A stretch of 64,000 nucleotides of DNA from Desulfobacca sp. (GCA_020725545.1 DYEV01000004.1:25362-89361), one strand, 5' to 3'; counted from the first letter of the stretch, positions 17,634-27,277 are shown. Program-made: numbers and translations. The notes: generated by a model not told the origin, from the sequence alone.

Positions 17634-18749
17634 TTGAGCAAGAAAGTATTCTGCATTGTCGGCACCCGACCCGAGGCCATTAAGATGGCACCGGTGTACT
17701 TTGCCTTGCAGAACCGGCCCCAGGACTTTCAACCCATTCTGGTGGCGACGGCTCAACACCGGCAAATGCTGGATCAGATACTGCAGGTTTTTGGCTTAGC
17801 GCCCGATATAGATTTAGACCTGATGCATCCGGGACAAAACTTGGCTGATCTGACAGCCCGGGTCCTAACCGCGCTCACCCCGGTAATCAGAGAGATAAAG
17901 CCGGATATTATCTTAGTGCAAGGCGACACGACCACTGTGTTGGGCAGCAGTCTGGCGGCCTTTTATGAACATATCCCCATCGGCCACGTGGAGGCCGGGC
18001 TGCGGACCTATAATTACGCCGCCCCCTGGCCGGAAGAGATGAACCGTCGGCTGGTGGATGCCATCTCCCAATGGTGTTTTGCCCCCACCGCCTCAGCCCG
18101 AGAAAATCTGTTGGCGGAACGGATCGAGCCAGAAAAAATTCTGGTCACCGGCAATACCGTGATCGACGCTTTGCATCTGGCCGTTGGGAAAATCCAGGCC
18201 TCTCCCCCCGTTATTCCGGGTTTTGACCCGGACGCTCTAAACGGCCACCGGTTCATCCTGGTGACCGGCCACCGGCGGGAGAGTTTCGGCCCCCAATTTC
18301 GGGAACTCTGTCTGGGACTGCGAGAGGTGGCCGGTCGTTTCCCTGAGGGGGGGTTGGTCTATCCGGTCCATCTCAATCCCCGGGTGCAGCAACCGGTCTA
18401 TGACCTTCTCGGAGCCCATCCGCGCATCCACCTATTGGCGCCCCTGGATTATCTGGCCTTTGTGCGCCTGATGTATCTCAGCCACTTCATCATCACCGAT
18501 TCCGGGGGCATTCAAGAGGAAGCGCCGGCTCTCGGCAAGCCGGTCCTGGTCACACGCCAGACCACGGAACGACCGGAGGGGGAGGCCAGCGGCAACGCCC
18601 GGCTGGTGGGGACTCACCGGGAAGCTATCGTGCAGCACGCCACCTTACTGTTGGAAGACCCGGAGTACTATCGAGCCATGGCCCAGGCCCACAATCCGTA
18701 TGGCGATGGCCGGGCCGCCCAGTATATCGCCGCAGCTCTGCAGTCATGA
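17634..18749 (+). CDS. wecB: UDP-GlcNAc 2-epimerase (non-hydrolysing)
   Basis: 371 residues beginning at a TTG with GGAAGGAAG upstream (MSKKVFCIVGTRPEAIK). Interconverts UDP-GlcNAc and UDP-ManNAc. Family motifs: GTRPEAIKMAPVY, LVQGDTTTVLGSSLAAFY, GHVEAGLRTYNYAAPWPEEMNRRLVD, TGHRRESFG and TDSGGIQEEAPALGKPVLVTR. A second, distinct epimerase of this fold lies at 26148 inside the amino-sugar module, so this one likely makes UDP-ManNAc. No UDP-ManNAc dehydrogenase (wecC) is visible in the window, so ManNAc itself may be incorporated. Confidence 0.9.
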   Translation: MSKKVFCIVGTRPEAIKMAPVYFALQNRPQDFQPILVATAQHRQMLDQILQVFGLAPDIDLDLMHPGQNLADLTARVLTALTPVIREIKPDIILVQGDTTTVLGSSLAAFYEHIPIGHVEAGLRTYNYAAPWPEEMNRRLVDAISQWCFAPTASARENLLAERIEPEKILVTGNTVIDALHLAVGKIQASPPVIPGFDPDALNGHRFILVTGHRRESFGPQFRELCLGLREVAGRFPEGGLVYPVHLNPRVQQPVYDLLGAHPRIHLLAPLDYLAFVRLMYLSHFIITDSGGIQEEAPALGKPVLVTRQTTERPEGEASGNARLVGTHREAIVQHATLLLEDPEYYRAMAQAHNPYGDGRAAQYIAAALQS

Positions 18750-18789
18750 AAGTTGGCCGCGGTGCTTTCTTCCCTGGTTTAAGGAAAAT

Positions 18790-20247
18790 ATGAGCCTATT
18801 GCAGCGCTTTGCCCACGGAGTCTTTTGGAGCCTTCTCGGTCAGGTGGCCGGCCGGCTTTTCAGCTTCGCCACGGCAGTGGTCACGGCCCGTCTCCTGGGC
18901 GTGGCCGATTTTGGGGCCCTGGGCATGATCCAAAGCACTATCGGGCTTATGGGAACATTTGCTGGCTTTGGTCTAGGCCTTACAACGACGAAATACGTTG
19001 CCGAGTTGAAAGGGAATGATTCTCAGCGAGTCGGCCGCATTATCGCTTTCTCCAATCTGGTGGCCTTGGCAACGGGCAGCCTAATGACATTTATTTGTGT
19101 TTTACTAGCCCCATGGCTAGCCAGGGAAACCCTGAACTCCCCCCCTTTGGGCACCCTCCTTCAATTCGGGGCCACCTTTCTCCTGGTGTCCGCCGTGTTC
19201 GGGGTTCAGAGTGGCACCCTCTCGGGCTTTCAGTCCTTTCGAGTCATTGCTTCCATCAACTTTTGGCAGGGATTACTTACCTTGCCTGTGACAATTTCTT
19301 TAGTTTATTGGTTCGGTCTTCTCGGAGCTGTGCTATCGCTGACTTGTTCGGGTTTAATTGGGGTTGTTTTAGCACATGTGGTTTTGCAGAAAGAATACAA
19401 ATTATCAGGCATTATTTTAGATTATCGGAATTGTTGGGCCGAGCGGGTTAATATTTGGAATTTTTCGCTCCCAATGGTCCTAACCAGTGTTATTTTTTCG
19501 TTGGCCAGTTGGGGGGCCTCCGCCGTATTGGTCAATCAGCCAAGGGGTTATTTGGAACTGGGGCTTTTTAATGCTGCCCATCAGATTCGACAAATTTTAA
19601 TGTATCTCCCTAATCTCATCGGATCAGTTACTATTCCCCTTTTATCCGAAATCTATGGTCAAAAAAATTGGGAACTTTTCGTCAAGGCAGTGAATGTGAA
19701 TTTAAAAACGTTATGGAGTATAGTTCTTCCTGTTGGCCTTGTCATCATAGCTTTCAGTAACAAGCTTATGGCTCTCTACGGTTCAGATTTCCAAGATGGA
19801 TATATTGTATTATCCATATTAGTGTGTTCCTCAATTCTTATGGTAGCAAGTGGTTCTCTTGGTATAGCTTTAACCGCAGCAGGACATATGTGGATAAAAC
19901 TAATTATTCAGTTAATATCTGCAACAGTTTTATTATGTTTAACATTCTATTTTGTGCCGACAAATGGAGCCAGAGGATTAGCTGTCTCATTTTTTTTAGG
20001 ATACTCTTTAACTATTTTCTTAAAACAAGCTTATCTTTACTATTATTATGATGGAATAGAGCTTAAATCAATAAGTTTCCTTTATCTATTAACTTTATCA
20101 GTTTTTTTTATATCATTATTATCAAATATATTTTCACAGACATTCTTTATATTAACTATTTTATTCCTGTTTGTATTACTGCTTGCCCAATCATATAACT
20201 ATTTATTATATCAATTTAAATTAGGATTAAATCTCTTCAGTAAATAG
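18790..20247 (+). CDS. wzx: Oligosaccharide flippase (Wzx family)
   Basis: 485 residues from the ATG at 18790 with AAGGA upstream; the longer open frame from 18700 overlaps wecB. MOP-superfamily transporter with about 14 membrane helices that moves the lipid-linked repeat unit to the periplasmic face. It opens MSLLQRFAHGVFWSLLGQVA, followed by TAVVTARLLGVADFGALGMI, the usual Wzx N-terminus. Odd: the first half has the GC-rich codon use of its neighbours, while from about 19400 and especially 19700 to the end the gene becomes very AT-rich (many TTA, ATA, ATT codons), as does the spacer behind it. This points to a mosaic or recently acquired segment. The reading frame stays intact. Confidence 0.88.
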   Translation: MSLLQRFAHGVFWSLLGQVAGRLFSFATAVVTARLLGVADFGALGMIQSTIGLMGTFAGFGLGLTTTKYVAELKGNDSQRVGRIIAFSNLVALATGSLMTFICVLLAPWLARETLNSPPLGTLLQFGATFLLVSAVFGVQSGTLSGFQSFRVIASINFWQGLLTLPVTISLVYWFGLLGAVLSLTCSGLIGVVLAHVVLQKEYKLSGIILDYRNCWAERVNIWNFSLPMVLTSVIFSLASWGASAVLVNQPRGYLELGLFNAAHQIRQILMYLPNLIGSVTIPLLSEIYGQKNWELFVKAVNVNLKTLWSIVLPVGLVIIAFSNKLMALYGSDFQDGYIVLSILVCSSILMVASGSLGIALTAAGHMWIKLIIQLISATVLLCLTFYFVPTNGARGLAVSFFLGYSLTIFLKQAYLYYYYDGIELKSISFLYLLTLSVFFISLLSNIFSQTFFILTILFLFVLLLAQSYNYLLYQFKLGLNLFSK

Positions 20248-20385
20248 ATTTTTAGTTATCGTTTTTCATATAATTTAATAAACTTATCATTAAATTAATA
20301 TTATGTAATGACAACACTGATAATCATATTATTATATTTTTAGTAATTTATAAGAATAATAACTGAAGTAAAAAAAGGGACCCTG

Positions 20386-21660
20386 GTGATTATTGACAAT
20401 AAATGTTCCTTACCACAAATAGTGGTTGCCCAGCTAGGCGCCCGGATGCACTACGCCGTGCCGTTGATGCTGCATCAGGCAGGGTTGCTAGAAAAATGCT
20501 ACACTGATGTCTATGTGGGACTTGGAAATATTTGGGATCTTCTTTATCGCCTGGTCTCTTTAACTCCCCCGGCAATGCGGGCTGCCTCTTTCAATAGATT
20601 GCTTGATCGTCACGCCAACGGCCTCCCTCCGGACAAGATTACTGCCTTTAATCTTTTTGGGCTGCAATATTCCCTGGCTTTATCTCGAGTTAAGTCAATT
20701 GTCGAACAACAACGCATTTATCTAAAGTTTGGCGATCGTTTTGGTGATCTCATCCTGAATCATCTGGCCCACAAACCTCATGGGTTTTATATCTTTCAGG
20801 GATCAGCTTTTCCATTATTCCAGGTTAAAGACTGTTTGAAAATATTCGAACGGTTTATCGCCCCGAAATACATTGAATGGCAGTTAATTTCCGAGGAAAA
20901 CGAGCGTTGGCCCGGCTGGGAGGAGCCCTATCCCCCTTTGGAGGTTTTCCAGTCTATACTGGAGCGTGAGGAAGCGGAATGGTCTTTAGCCGATGTTATC
21001 CTGTGCCCTTCGGAATTTGTCGTTGAAGGTATGATAGCCATGGGGGCGACTCCGGAAAAGCTTTTCCTGGTCCCTTACGGCCTGGACGTGAACGTATTTA
21101 CCTGTGCCCGGGAGCCTTGGGATGGCCGGCGTCCTTTGCGCCTGCTCTTTTTGGGGGCGGTTACCCTTCGCAAAGGGGTGCAATATATCTTCGAAGCCTT
21201 ACAATTGCTCAAAGGCGCCTCCATAGAGGCCAGGATGGTCGGCCCTATGGCTATTAGGGAATCCTTCGGCGCCAAATTGGCCGGTGTGGCGGAAATTATC
21301 GGGCCGGTGCCCCGCTCCGAGGTGCTGAAACAGTATGCCTGGGCCGATGTTTTTATTTTCCCTTCCCTCTGTGAAGGCTCCGCCACGGTCACTTATGAGG
21401 CCCTGGCTGCCGGACTGCCGATCATTACCACCCCCAACGCCGGCTCCGTCGTTCGAGACGGCCATGACGGGTTTATCATTCCCATCCGGGACCCTGACGC
21501 TTTGGCAGAAAAAATTGAGCTTCTGTTAGGTAACTCCGAACTTCTGGCCCATCTGTCACATAACGCCAAGGAACGGGCTCAAGAGTATTCTCTGGAGAAG
21601 TATGCAGAGCGTCTTGTCGGGTGTATTAAAAGCTGCATTAAAGATAAGGGCATTACATGA
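20386..21660 (+). CDS. Glycosyltransferase family 4
   Basis: 424 residues from a GTG with AGGGA upstream. GT-B fold: N-terminal acceptor domain, then the donor half with LFLVPYGLDVNVF, LRLLFLGAVTLRKGVQYIFEAL and the nucleotide-sugar motif ADVFIFPSLCEGSATVTYEALAAGLPIITT, containing the EGSATVTYEA variant of the E-x7-E signature. A retaining transferase adding one sugar of the repeat unit on the cytoplasmic side. GC content returns to normal soon after its start. Overlaps the next gene by 4 bp. Confidence 0.87.
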   Translation: MIIDNKCSLPQIVVAQLGARMHYAVPLMLHQAGLLEKCYTDVYVGLGNIWDLLYRLVSLTPPAMRAASFNRLLDRHANGLPPDKITAFNLFGLQYSLALSRVKSIVEQQRIYLKFGDRFGDLILNHLAHKPHGFYIFQGSAFPLFQVKDCLKIFERFIAPKYIEWQLISEENERWPGWEEPYPPLEVFQSILEREEAEWSLADVILCPSEFVVEGMIAMGATPEKLFLVPYGLDVNVFTCAREPWDGRRPLRLLFLGAVTLRKGVQYIFEALQLLKGASIEARMVGPMAIRESFGAKLAGVAEIIGPVPRSEVLKQYAWADVFIFPSLCEGSATVTYEALAAGLPIITTPNAGSVVRDGHDGFIIPIRDPDALAEKIELLLGNSELLAHLSHNAKERAQEYSLEKYAERLVGCIKSCIKDKGIT

Positions 21661-22772
21661 TGAATATTTTATTGGCCGTCCGCAGCGATCTAGGCATGGG
21701 GAGCCACATTCAGCCCCGGGCTTTGGCCTTGGCCGAAGCAGGCCATAAAATTCATATCTTAGCGGGGCAGATCGGCAAGATCGACCAGGTGCGGCAACTA
21801 CATCCCGAAATTTCTTGGATTGACGCCGGCGGTTTGGGGGTCTGGCATTTTGCTCGGCAACTGGGCCGCCAGGTCACCCACCTCAAACCCGATCTCCTCT
21901 ATGTCCACAGTTCCTGGACGATTCCCAGTTTCTATTTGAGTGGCAGTTTCTTAAGCGGCATCAAGTGGGTCTATCATACCGATGATTATCTGGAGCCCAA
22001 ATCTTATTATTTCTACAAGAAGCTGGAAAAACACTTCTGCCACAAGGCTTTGTTGGTGATTTCCAATGAAATCAATCGGGCCCGGTTTATGGCCACGGAA
22101 TACCATTTGAAACATAAGCCTCTTATTTTGCCGGTCACCTTGAGTAAAAAAATGGCCCCTCCCGAAGATGGCTTTTGGGCAGCCCGGCGCAATGGCAAAC
22201 CGACTCTGGATTTGGTGTATGCTGGCGGTATAGGTCCGGACCGGCTTATCAAGGAGATGATCCAATCCCTCACCTTCCTCCCCGAGAATTTTCGTTTAAC
22301 GATATTCAGCCGCTTCCAACCGGAAGATGCTTATTGGCAACTGTGTCAGGAGACAATAAAATCTGCTTCCCTTGAAAACAGGGTGATCTGCTGCAATCCA
22401 ATTCCCAATGAGGAACTTTTACAAGAATTATTAAAGTACGACGTCGGCCTCCTGCTCTATGACGACAATACCTTGGGGAATTTCTACTGCCAGCCCCAAA
22501 AACTCTCAGAATATATAGCTAGTGGCCTGCCCGTCGTTGGCCCCCACTACCCAGGCGTAGAATTGCTAATCAGGAAGCATGGCCTGGGGGCAGTCTGCGA
22601 CCCCAAATCTCCGGAGGCAGTGGCTCAGGCCATTCTGGCCGTCGCTGCCCATGATAAAGTTGCACGAGAAAATCAATTCCTTCATCTGAGGAATACTTTT
22701 TTCCAGGAATTGGCCTATGAAAATCATTCCCAGGCCTTAATTCAAGCTTTGGCTGAGTTACCGCTACCATGA
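21657..22772 (+). CDS. Glycosyltransferase, GT-B type (family 4-like)
   Basis: 371 residues; ATGATGA overlap with the preceding gene. N-terminus MNILLAVRSDLGMGSHIQPR binds acceptor in GT-B enzymes; donor half contains LDLVYAGGIGPDRLIKEMIQSL, NPIPNEELLQELLKYDVGLLLYDD and QPQKLSEYIASGLPVVGPHYPGVELL. The central HTDDY and ISNEINRARF stretches are typical of transferases of polysaccharide loci. Sugar specificity is not readable. Confidence 0.82.
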   Translation: MMNILLAVRSDLGMGSHIQPRALALAEAGHKIHILAGQIGKIDQVRQLHPEISWIDAGGLGVWHFARQLGRQVTHLKPDLLYVHSSWTIPSFYLSGSFLSGIKWVYHTDDYLEPKSYYFYKKLEKHFCHKALLVISNEINRARFMATEYHLKHKPLILPVTLSKKMAPPEDGFWAARRNGKPTLDLVYAGGIGPDRLIKEMIQSLTFLPENFRLTIFSRFQPEDAYWQLCQETIKSASLENRVICCNPIPNEELLQELLKYDVGLLLYDDNTLGNFYCQPQKLSEYIASGLPVVGPHYPGVELLIRKHGLGAVCDPKSPEAVAQAILAVAAHDKVARENQFLHLRNTFFQELAYENHSQALIQALAELPLP

Positions 22773-24187
22773 TCGATGTTTTGGTTCTGTTGATTCTCAT
22801 TACCATCGGCTTGATCATCTGGCATTCCTTTCTCCAGAGCGGCCGGAATATCTTTGAGCCGGTCTATTTTTTCCTCATGGGCTACTTCGGCGTGTTTGTC
22901 CTCCAGCCGTTTTTTGGGCAAGAGGAACTGCTGGGCAGCCATACACTGGAGCATATGGAATATTGCCTCTTTATTGCCTGGGGGGCGCTTATCGTTTTTT
23001 ACTGGGGCTATCGGAGCAGAGCCGCCCAAAATATTTTCCTGAAAATCCCCCAGCCGCCGGAAACTTGGCCTCAAGGGCAATTAATCCCCTATGCTTTGGT
23101 AGTCTTTGTGATCGGCTTTGTTAGCTATAGTATCTTCATTGCCCAATCCGGCGGGGTAGAGCGATTTTTTAGTGAGGCCAGGGGGTTGGGTGCTTATCAA
23201 AGTTCCACGGCCTATCTGTGGAGCGGCCGAGCTCTTCTCATGCCGGCCCTGGCCATGTTGTTCATTGAAACCAAACGTCCAGGGGCTTCAAAGTTATTCC
23301 GGTATTTTACTTACAGCGCCATGGCTCTTTTTTTTGCCTTTCAGTTCATCAAAGGGCAACGCGCCGGCGTCTTCCTGCAGGGGGTCTCTTTCCTGGCTTG
23401 GTATTATTTAGCGGATTTTAAAGTTCAGCGCCTTCCCTTGGCCAAAACCATTCTCATCCTGGCCGGCATCATGCTTGCAGTCGGTTTTGTGGCGACATTT
23501 CGAGGTGAATTTTATCTGGGATCAAAGTTGACCGGAGTAAAAGAGTTTGCCGAAAAGCCACTGGTAGACAAGTTACAGACGTCTTTCTTGGGTGTTCTGC
23601 AAGGGGGGACGAAGAAGATAAGCGGCGGGGAATTTGACGGCTTTCTTCAGGTCATGGCAGTTGTGCCAGATCGCGTCGGCTATGACTTTGGGAAGTATTA
23701 TTTACGCTATGCCTATCACTGGATTCCCCGATTATGGTGGCCGGATAAACCGAGCATCAAAGATGCTATGATTGATTTAGAAAAAGCTGTTCCAGCTCTG
23801 TATTGCGGAACCATCACCATGTTGGGAATGTACTACTATCATTTCGGCTTAATCGGCATTTTCCTGGGTTCCTGGCTCACCGGGGTGCTCTTGGGCGGCA
23901 TCGAATACTGGCGGAAGCTTAAGGACACAAGTTTAGGGGTCTTACTTATTTATATGCTTTTTTTCTCTTATGGCCGTGGCGTCTTGATGGTCGCGGGAAT
24001 CTTCGAGGGCTGGGATGATCTTCTGCCATTCACCGTGATGCCTGTAGTGGGCGCCTTCGGATATCTTAAATCCAAGCGGAATAAAAGTCAGGTTAAAATT
24101 CAATCACAACCTAAGACAAAAATATTATCAGAACCGGTTGATCTAAGGCAACATCTTAGTACTAATCAAAATAACGGTGGCAATTAG
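22769..24187 (+). CDS. wzy: O-antigen/exopolysaccharide polymerase (Wzy-like)
   Basis: 472 residues, overlapping the previous gene by 4 bp. Twelve or so hydrophobic segments beginning MIDVLVLLILITIGLIIWHS, a large periplasmic loop (about 240-350) with RVGYDFGKYYLRYAYHWIPR and LWWPDKPS, and a charged C-terminal tail. This resembles oligosaccharide-repeat polymerases of the O-antigen ligase/Wzy type, which join repeat units at the periplasmic face. Identification relies on topology, the W/R-rich loop and context, because Wzy sequences diverge strongly. Confidence 0.75.
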   Translation: MIDVLVLLILITIGLIIWHSFLQSGRNIFEPVYFFLMGYFGVFVLQPFFGQEELLGSHTLEHMEYCLFIAWGALIVFYWGYRSRAAQNIFLKIPQPPETWPQGQLIPYALVVFVIGFVSYSIFIAQSGGVERFFSEARGLGAYQSSTAYLWSGRALLMPALAMLFIETKRPGASKLFRYFTYSAMALFFAFQFIKGQRAGVFLQGVSFLAWYYLADFKVQRLPLAKTILILAGIMLAVGFVATFRGEFYLGSKLTGVKEFAEKPLVDKLQTSFLGVLQGGTKKISGGEFDGFLQVMAVVPDRVGYDFGKYYLRYAYHWIPRLWWPDKPSIKDAMIDLEKAVPALYCGTITMLGMYYYHFGLIGIFLGSWLTGVLLGGIEYWRKLKDTSLGVLLIYMLFFSYGRGVLMVAGIFEGWDDLLPFTVMPVVGAFGYLKSKRNKSQVKIQSQPKTKILSEPVDLRQHLSTNQNNGGN

Positions 24188-24188
24188 A

Positions 24189-25103
24189 ATGCCCATTCCC
24201 ATCTCCATAATAATTTTAGGCGGCTCAGGTATGCTGGGCCATAAGTTATTTCAAACTCTGCGATTGGCATTCCCAAAAACATATTGCACCATCAGGGGCT
24301 CAGTTACAGATAAATTGTATAAGAACATTGATTTATTCCAAAGTGGCGCGGTTATTGAAAATTTCGATGCCATGAACTGGTCGGGAGTCAGGCAAATACT
24401 GTCTCAGTTCCGGCCCGGAGTAATTATTAACTGTATAGGTGTCGTCAAACAGCGCCCCGAGGCCAAGGATTATCTGAAATCAATTTATCTCAATGCCCTG
24501 CTGCCGCATCAACTGGCCGAACTTTGTCAGGAATGGGGCGGCCGGCTGATCCATTTCAGCACTGATTGTGTTTTTAGCGGTCGTAAGGGCAATTATGTTG
24601 AAGACGATCCATCTGATGCCGACGATTTGTATGGTCGGACGAAATTTTTGGGGGAAGTCACCGGCCCTCATGTCCTGACACTCCGGACTTCCATGATTGG
24701 CAGAGAACTGCAAAACTTCCAATCTCTCCTGGAGTGGTTTTTAGGACAAAATCATAAACACGTTCATGGTTTTACCAGGGCATATTACTCGGGCGTAACG
24801 ACAAACTACCTCGCTGACTTGATGGTCCAGATCATCGATGGGCATCCGGGATTGGCTGGGCTGTACCAGGTTACCGGCCAGACGATAACAAAATATAATC
24901 TCCTCTGTTTACTGCGGGATGCATATAACCTCTCCATTGACATCGTGCCTGATGACGCCTATTTTTGCGACCGTAGCATGCTGGGGGACAAATTTCACCA
25001 AGCCACCGGTCTCGTCTGCCCTTCGTGGGAAAAGTTGGTGGCACAATTAGCCAGCGACACAACCCCTTATGAGAAATGGAGGAAGAGCTGTGGGGCTTCT
25101 TGA
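24189..25103 (+). CDS. RmlD-like sugar-nucleotide reductase (SDR)
   Basis: 304 residues from the ATG at 24189; a GTG at 24177 overlapping wzy is the alternative. Extended SDR: IIILGGSGMLGHKLFQTLRL binds NAD(P), INCIGVVKQRPEAKDY, and HFSTDCVFSGRKGNYVEDDP with DDLYGRTKFLGE giving the Ser/Tyr/Lys triad. Unlike FnlB/CapF/WbjC of the L-FucNAc pathway it has no C-terminal cupin. In size and motifs it is closer to the WbvR-type reductase acting between a dehydratase and a 2-epimerase on the route to UDP-L-RhaNAc and UDP-L-QuiNAc. The next two genes are exactly those partners, so I infer that role. Confidence 0.78.
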   Translation: MPIPISIIILGGSGMLGHKLFQTLRLAFPKTYCTIRGSVTDKLYKNIDLFQSGAVIENFDAMNWSGVRQILSQFRPGVIINCIGVVKQRPEAKDYLKSIYLNALLPHQLAELCQEWGGRLIHFSTDCVFSGRKGNYVEDDPSDADDLYGRTKFLGEVTGPHVLTLRTSMIGRELQNFQSLLEWFLGQNHKHVHGFTRAYYSGVTTNYLADLMVQIIDGHPGLAGLYQVTGQTITKYNLLCLLRDAYNLSIDIVPDDAYFCDRSMLGDKFHQATGLVCPSWEKLVAQLASDTTPYEKWRKSCGAS

Positions 25104-26151
25104 CGGCAAGCGGATAGTGATCACCGGGGGTACGGGCTCCCTCGGCCGAGTCCTGGTCAAACGTTTACTGGCCCAGGATATGGGCGACCCCCAAAAAATT
25201 ATCATCTTTTCCCGGGATGAAGCTAAGCAGCATTATATGCGATTGGAATATTTACATAAAGTTGCCGCAACAGATGAAATCATTTTTCGCAATTTTACCC
25301 AGAAACTGCAATTTCGCATTGGGGATATCCGAGATCTCCACAGCGTGGCCACGGTATTGCGGGACGCCGACGTAGTTTTTAACGCTGCGGCCATCAAACA
25401 GGTGCCGACCTGCGAGTATTTCCCCTATGAAGCGGTGGCAACCAATATAACCGGGGCGCAGAATATTGTCAGGGCCATCAAGGAATATAATCTTCCCGTT
25501 GAAACCGTCGTCGGCATCTCCACGGACAAAGCCTGTAAACCGGTGAATGTCATGGGGATGACCAAGGCCATTCAAGAAAGGATATTTATTAATGCCAATA
25601 TTCTTTGTCCTGACACCAGGTTCATTGTCGTGCGGTATGGTAATGTTTTGGCCTCCCGGGGGTCAGTGATTCCTCTGTTTATTGATCAGATCCGCAATGG
25701 CGGTCCGGTCACCATCACCTCTTTTGAGATGACCAGATTTTTGTTGACGTTGGATGAAGCCGTGGATACCGTTTTTGCTGCCTTGCACAATGCGTTACCC
25801 GGCGAGACGTATGTGCCCAAAAAGCCTGCGGCTCTGGTAGTCGACCTTGCTCAGGCCCTAATCGGCGACCGAAAGATTGATATCCAGGTCATTGGGGTCC
25901 GGCCCGGGGAAAAGATTCACGAAATCATGGTGAGCGAAGAAGAGGCTTTTCGAACTGTCGAAAGAAATGGCTGGTTGGTGATATTGCCCATGTTGCCAGA
26001 ATTGCGCACAGAAATGAAAACTGAATTTTTAGGCTGCGAATATAGTTCCAGAGACTCGATTATTTCCCGAGAAGAAACTTTCTTGTTACTTAAAAATAAA
26101 GGCCTCCTGGCAGAGGAATTGATACTAAACAACATCGAGCCATTGGCATGA
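25090..26151 (+). CDS. UDP-GlcNAc 4,6-dehydratase/epimerase (FnlA/CapE/WbjB type)
   Basis: 353 residues from the GTG at 25090, which has GGAGG seven bases upstream and overlaps the previous stop by 14 bp. Short-type nucleotide-sugar dehydratase: KRIVITGGTGSLGRVLVKRL, HYMRLEY, VFNAAAIKQVPTCEYFPYEA, GISTDKACKPVNVMGMTKA (the Met-containing active site MGMTK found in this family in place of YxxxK), RYGNVLASRGSVIPLF, and IGVRPGEKIHEIMVSEEE. It would start the conversion of UDP-GlcNAc to 6-deoxy-L-amino sugars. Followed by its 2-epimerase partner with a 4-bp overlap. Confidence 0.88.
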   Translation: MGLLDGKRIVITGGTGSLGRVLVKRLLAQDMGDPQKIIIFSRDEAKQHYMRLEYLHKVAATDEIIFRNFTQKLQFRIGDIRDLHSVATVLRDADVVFNAAAIKQVPTCEYFPYEAVATNITGAQNIVRAIKEYNLPVETVVGISTDKACKPVNVMGMTKAIQERIFINANILCPDTRFIVVRYGNVLASRGSVIPLFIDQIRNGGPVTITSFEMTRFLLTLDEAVDTVFAALHNALPGETYVPKKPAALVVDLAQALIGDRKIDIQVIGVRPGEKIHEIMVSEEEAFRTVERNGWLVILPMLPELRTEMKTEFLGCEYSSRDSIISREETFLLLKNKGLLAEELILNNIEPLA

Positions 26152-27254
26152 GAATCTTGACCATCCTGGGAACAAGGCCAGAGATCATCCGCTTGAGCCG
26201 CATTATACCGTTGTTGGATCAGTATTGTGATCATATCCTGGTGCATACCGGGCAAAATTATGAGGATTGTTTAAGCGATATATTTTTCCGGGACTTGGCA
26301 GTTAGAGAACCAGACGCTTACCTCGGGGTCCAGGGGTATAGCTTTGCCGATCAGATTGGGCAAATATTAGTCGCCTGCGAGGCGGCTCTCTTAAAATATC
26401 GCCCAGATCGCATACTCATATTAGGTGATACCAACAGCGGTCTTGCTGCTATAGTGGCAAAACGTTTAAATATACCTGTTTATCACATGGAAGCCGGCAA
26501 CCGCTGCTACGATGACCGGGTGCCGGAAGAAATTAACCGTCGCATTATCGATCATTGCAGCACGGTACTCATGCCCTATACTTACCGCAGCATGGAAAAT
26601 CTTATCCGGGAAGGCATTGCAAGGCAGAGAATATTTGTCATTGGCAATCCTATCAAGGAGGTCATAGAGCACTTTAAGGAGAAGATTGATGCGAGTACCG
26701 TCATGTCTGATCTTGGATTGAATGACAAAAAATATTTCTTAATCACTATGCACCGGGCCGAGAATGTCGACGTTGAAGATCGCCTGCGAAACTTATTGAA
26801 AATCTGCAGTGATCTCTATACAGTTTGGGGTTTCCCGGTAATTGTCTCACTTCACCCCCGGACCAAAGCCAAGATCAAGGAGTTTCATCTCGAAGCAAAC
26901 CTTGAAGGAATATCATTTCTTACCCCGCTAAACTTTTTTGATTTCATCAGATTAGAGCAGTCCGCATATTGCATACTTACTGACAGCGGCACAGTTCAGG
27001 AAGAGGCCTGCCTCTTCCGGGTACCCAATGTCACCATACGCGATGTTACGGAACGCCCGGAAACCATCGAGTGCGGCTCGAATATTATTGGCGGCTGTTC
27101 ACCTGAGCAAATCATGACTCTGGTGCAGACGGTTACCCGAACTACCAGTTCCTGGGAGCCCCCCCCGGAATATTTGGCGGAGAATGTGGCCCTGAAAGTC
27201 TGTCGAATCTTACTCAGTTTTCGGCTTCCGGATCACTTTGCTAACCCGGCTTAA
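26148..27254 (+). CDS. UDP-N-acetyl amino-sugar 2-epimerase (FnlC/WbvD type)
   Basis: 368 residues, overlapping the dehydratase gene by 4 bp. Non-hydrolysing epimerase fold: ILTILGTRPEIIRLSRIIPL, VHTGQNYEDCLSDIFF, ILILGDTNSGLAAIVAKRL, YHMEAGNRCYDDRVPEEINRR, TMHRAENVD and TDSGTVQEEACLFRVPNVTIR. The variant motifs (ILGDTNSG, AGNRCYDDRVPEE) are those of the third enzyme of the UDP-L-FucNAc and UDP-L-QuiNAc routes rather than of WecB. Together with the two preceding genes it forms a three-step amino-sugar module. Confidence 0.87.
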   Translation: MRILTILGTRPEIIRLSRIIPLLDQYCDHILVHTGQNYEDCLSDIFFRDLAVREPDAYLGVQGYSFADQIGQILVACEAALLKYRPDRILILGDTNSGLAAIVAKRLNIPVYHMEAGNRCYDDRVPEEINRRIIDHCSTVLMPYTYRSMENLIREGIARQRIFVIGNPIKEVIEHFKEKIDASTVMSDLGLNDKKYFLITMHRAENVDVEDRLRNLLKICSDLYTVWGFPVIVSLHPRTKAKIKEFHLEANLEGISFLTPLNFFDFIRLEQSAYCILTDSGTVQEEACLFRVPNVTIRDVTERPETIECGSNIIGGCSPEQIMTLVQTVTRTTSSWEPPPEYLAENVALKVCRILLSFRLPDHFANPA

Positions 27255-27277
27255 TTAACCAATTTGATGCATGGATT

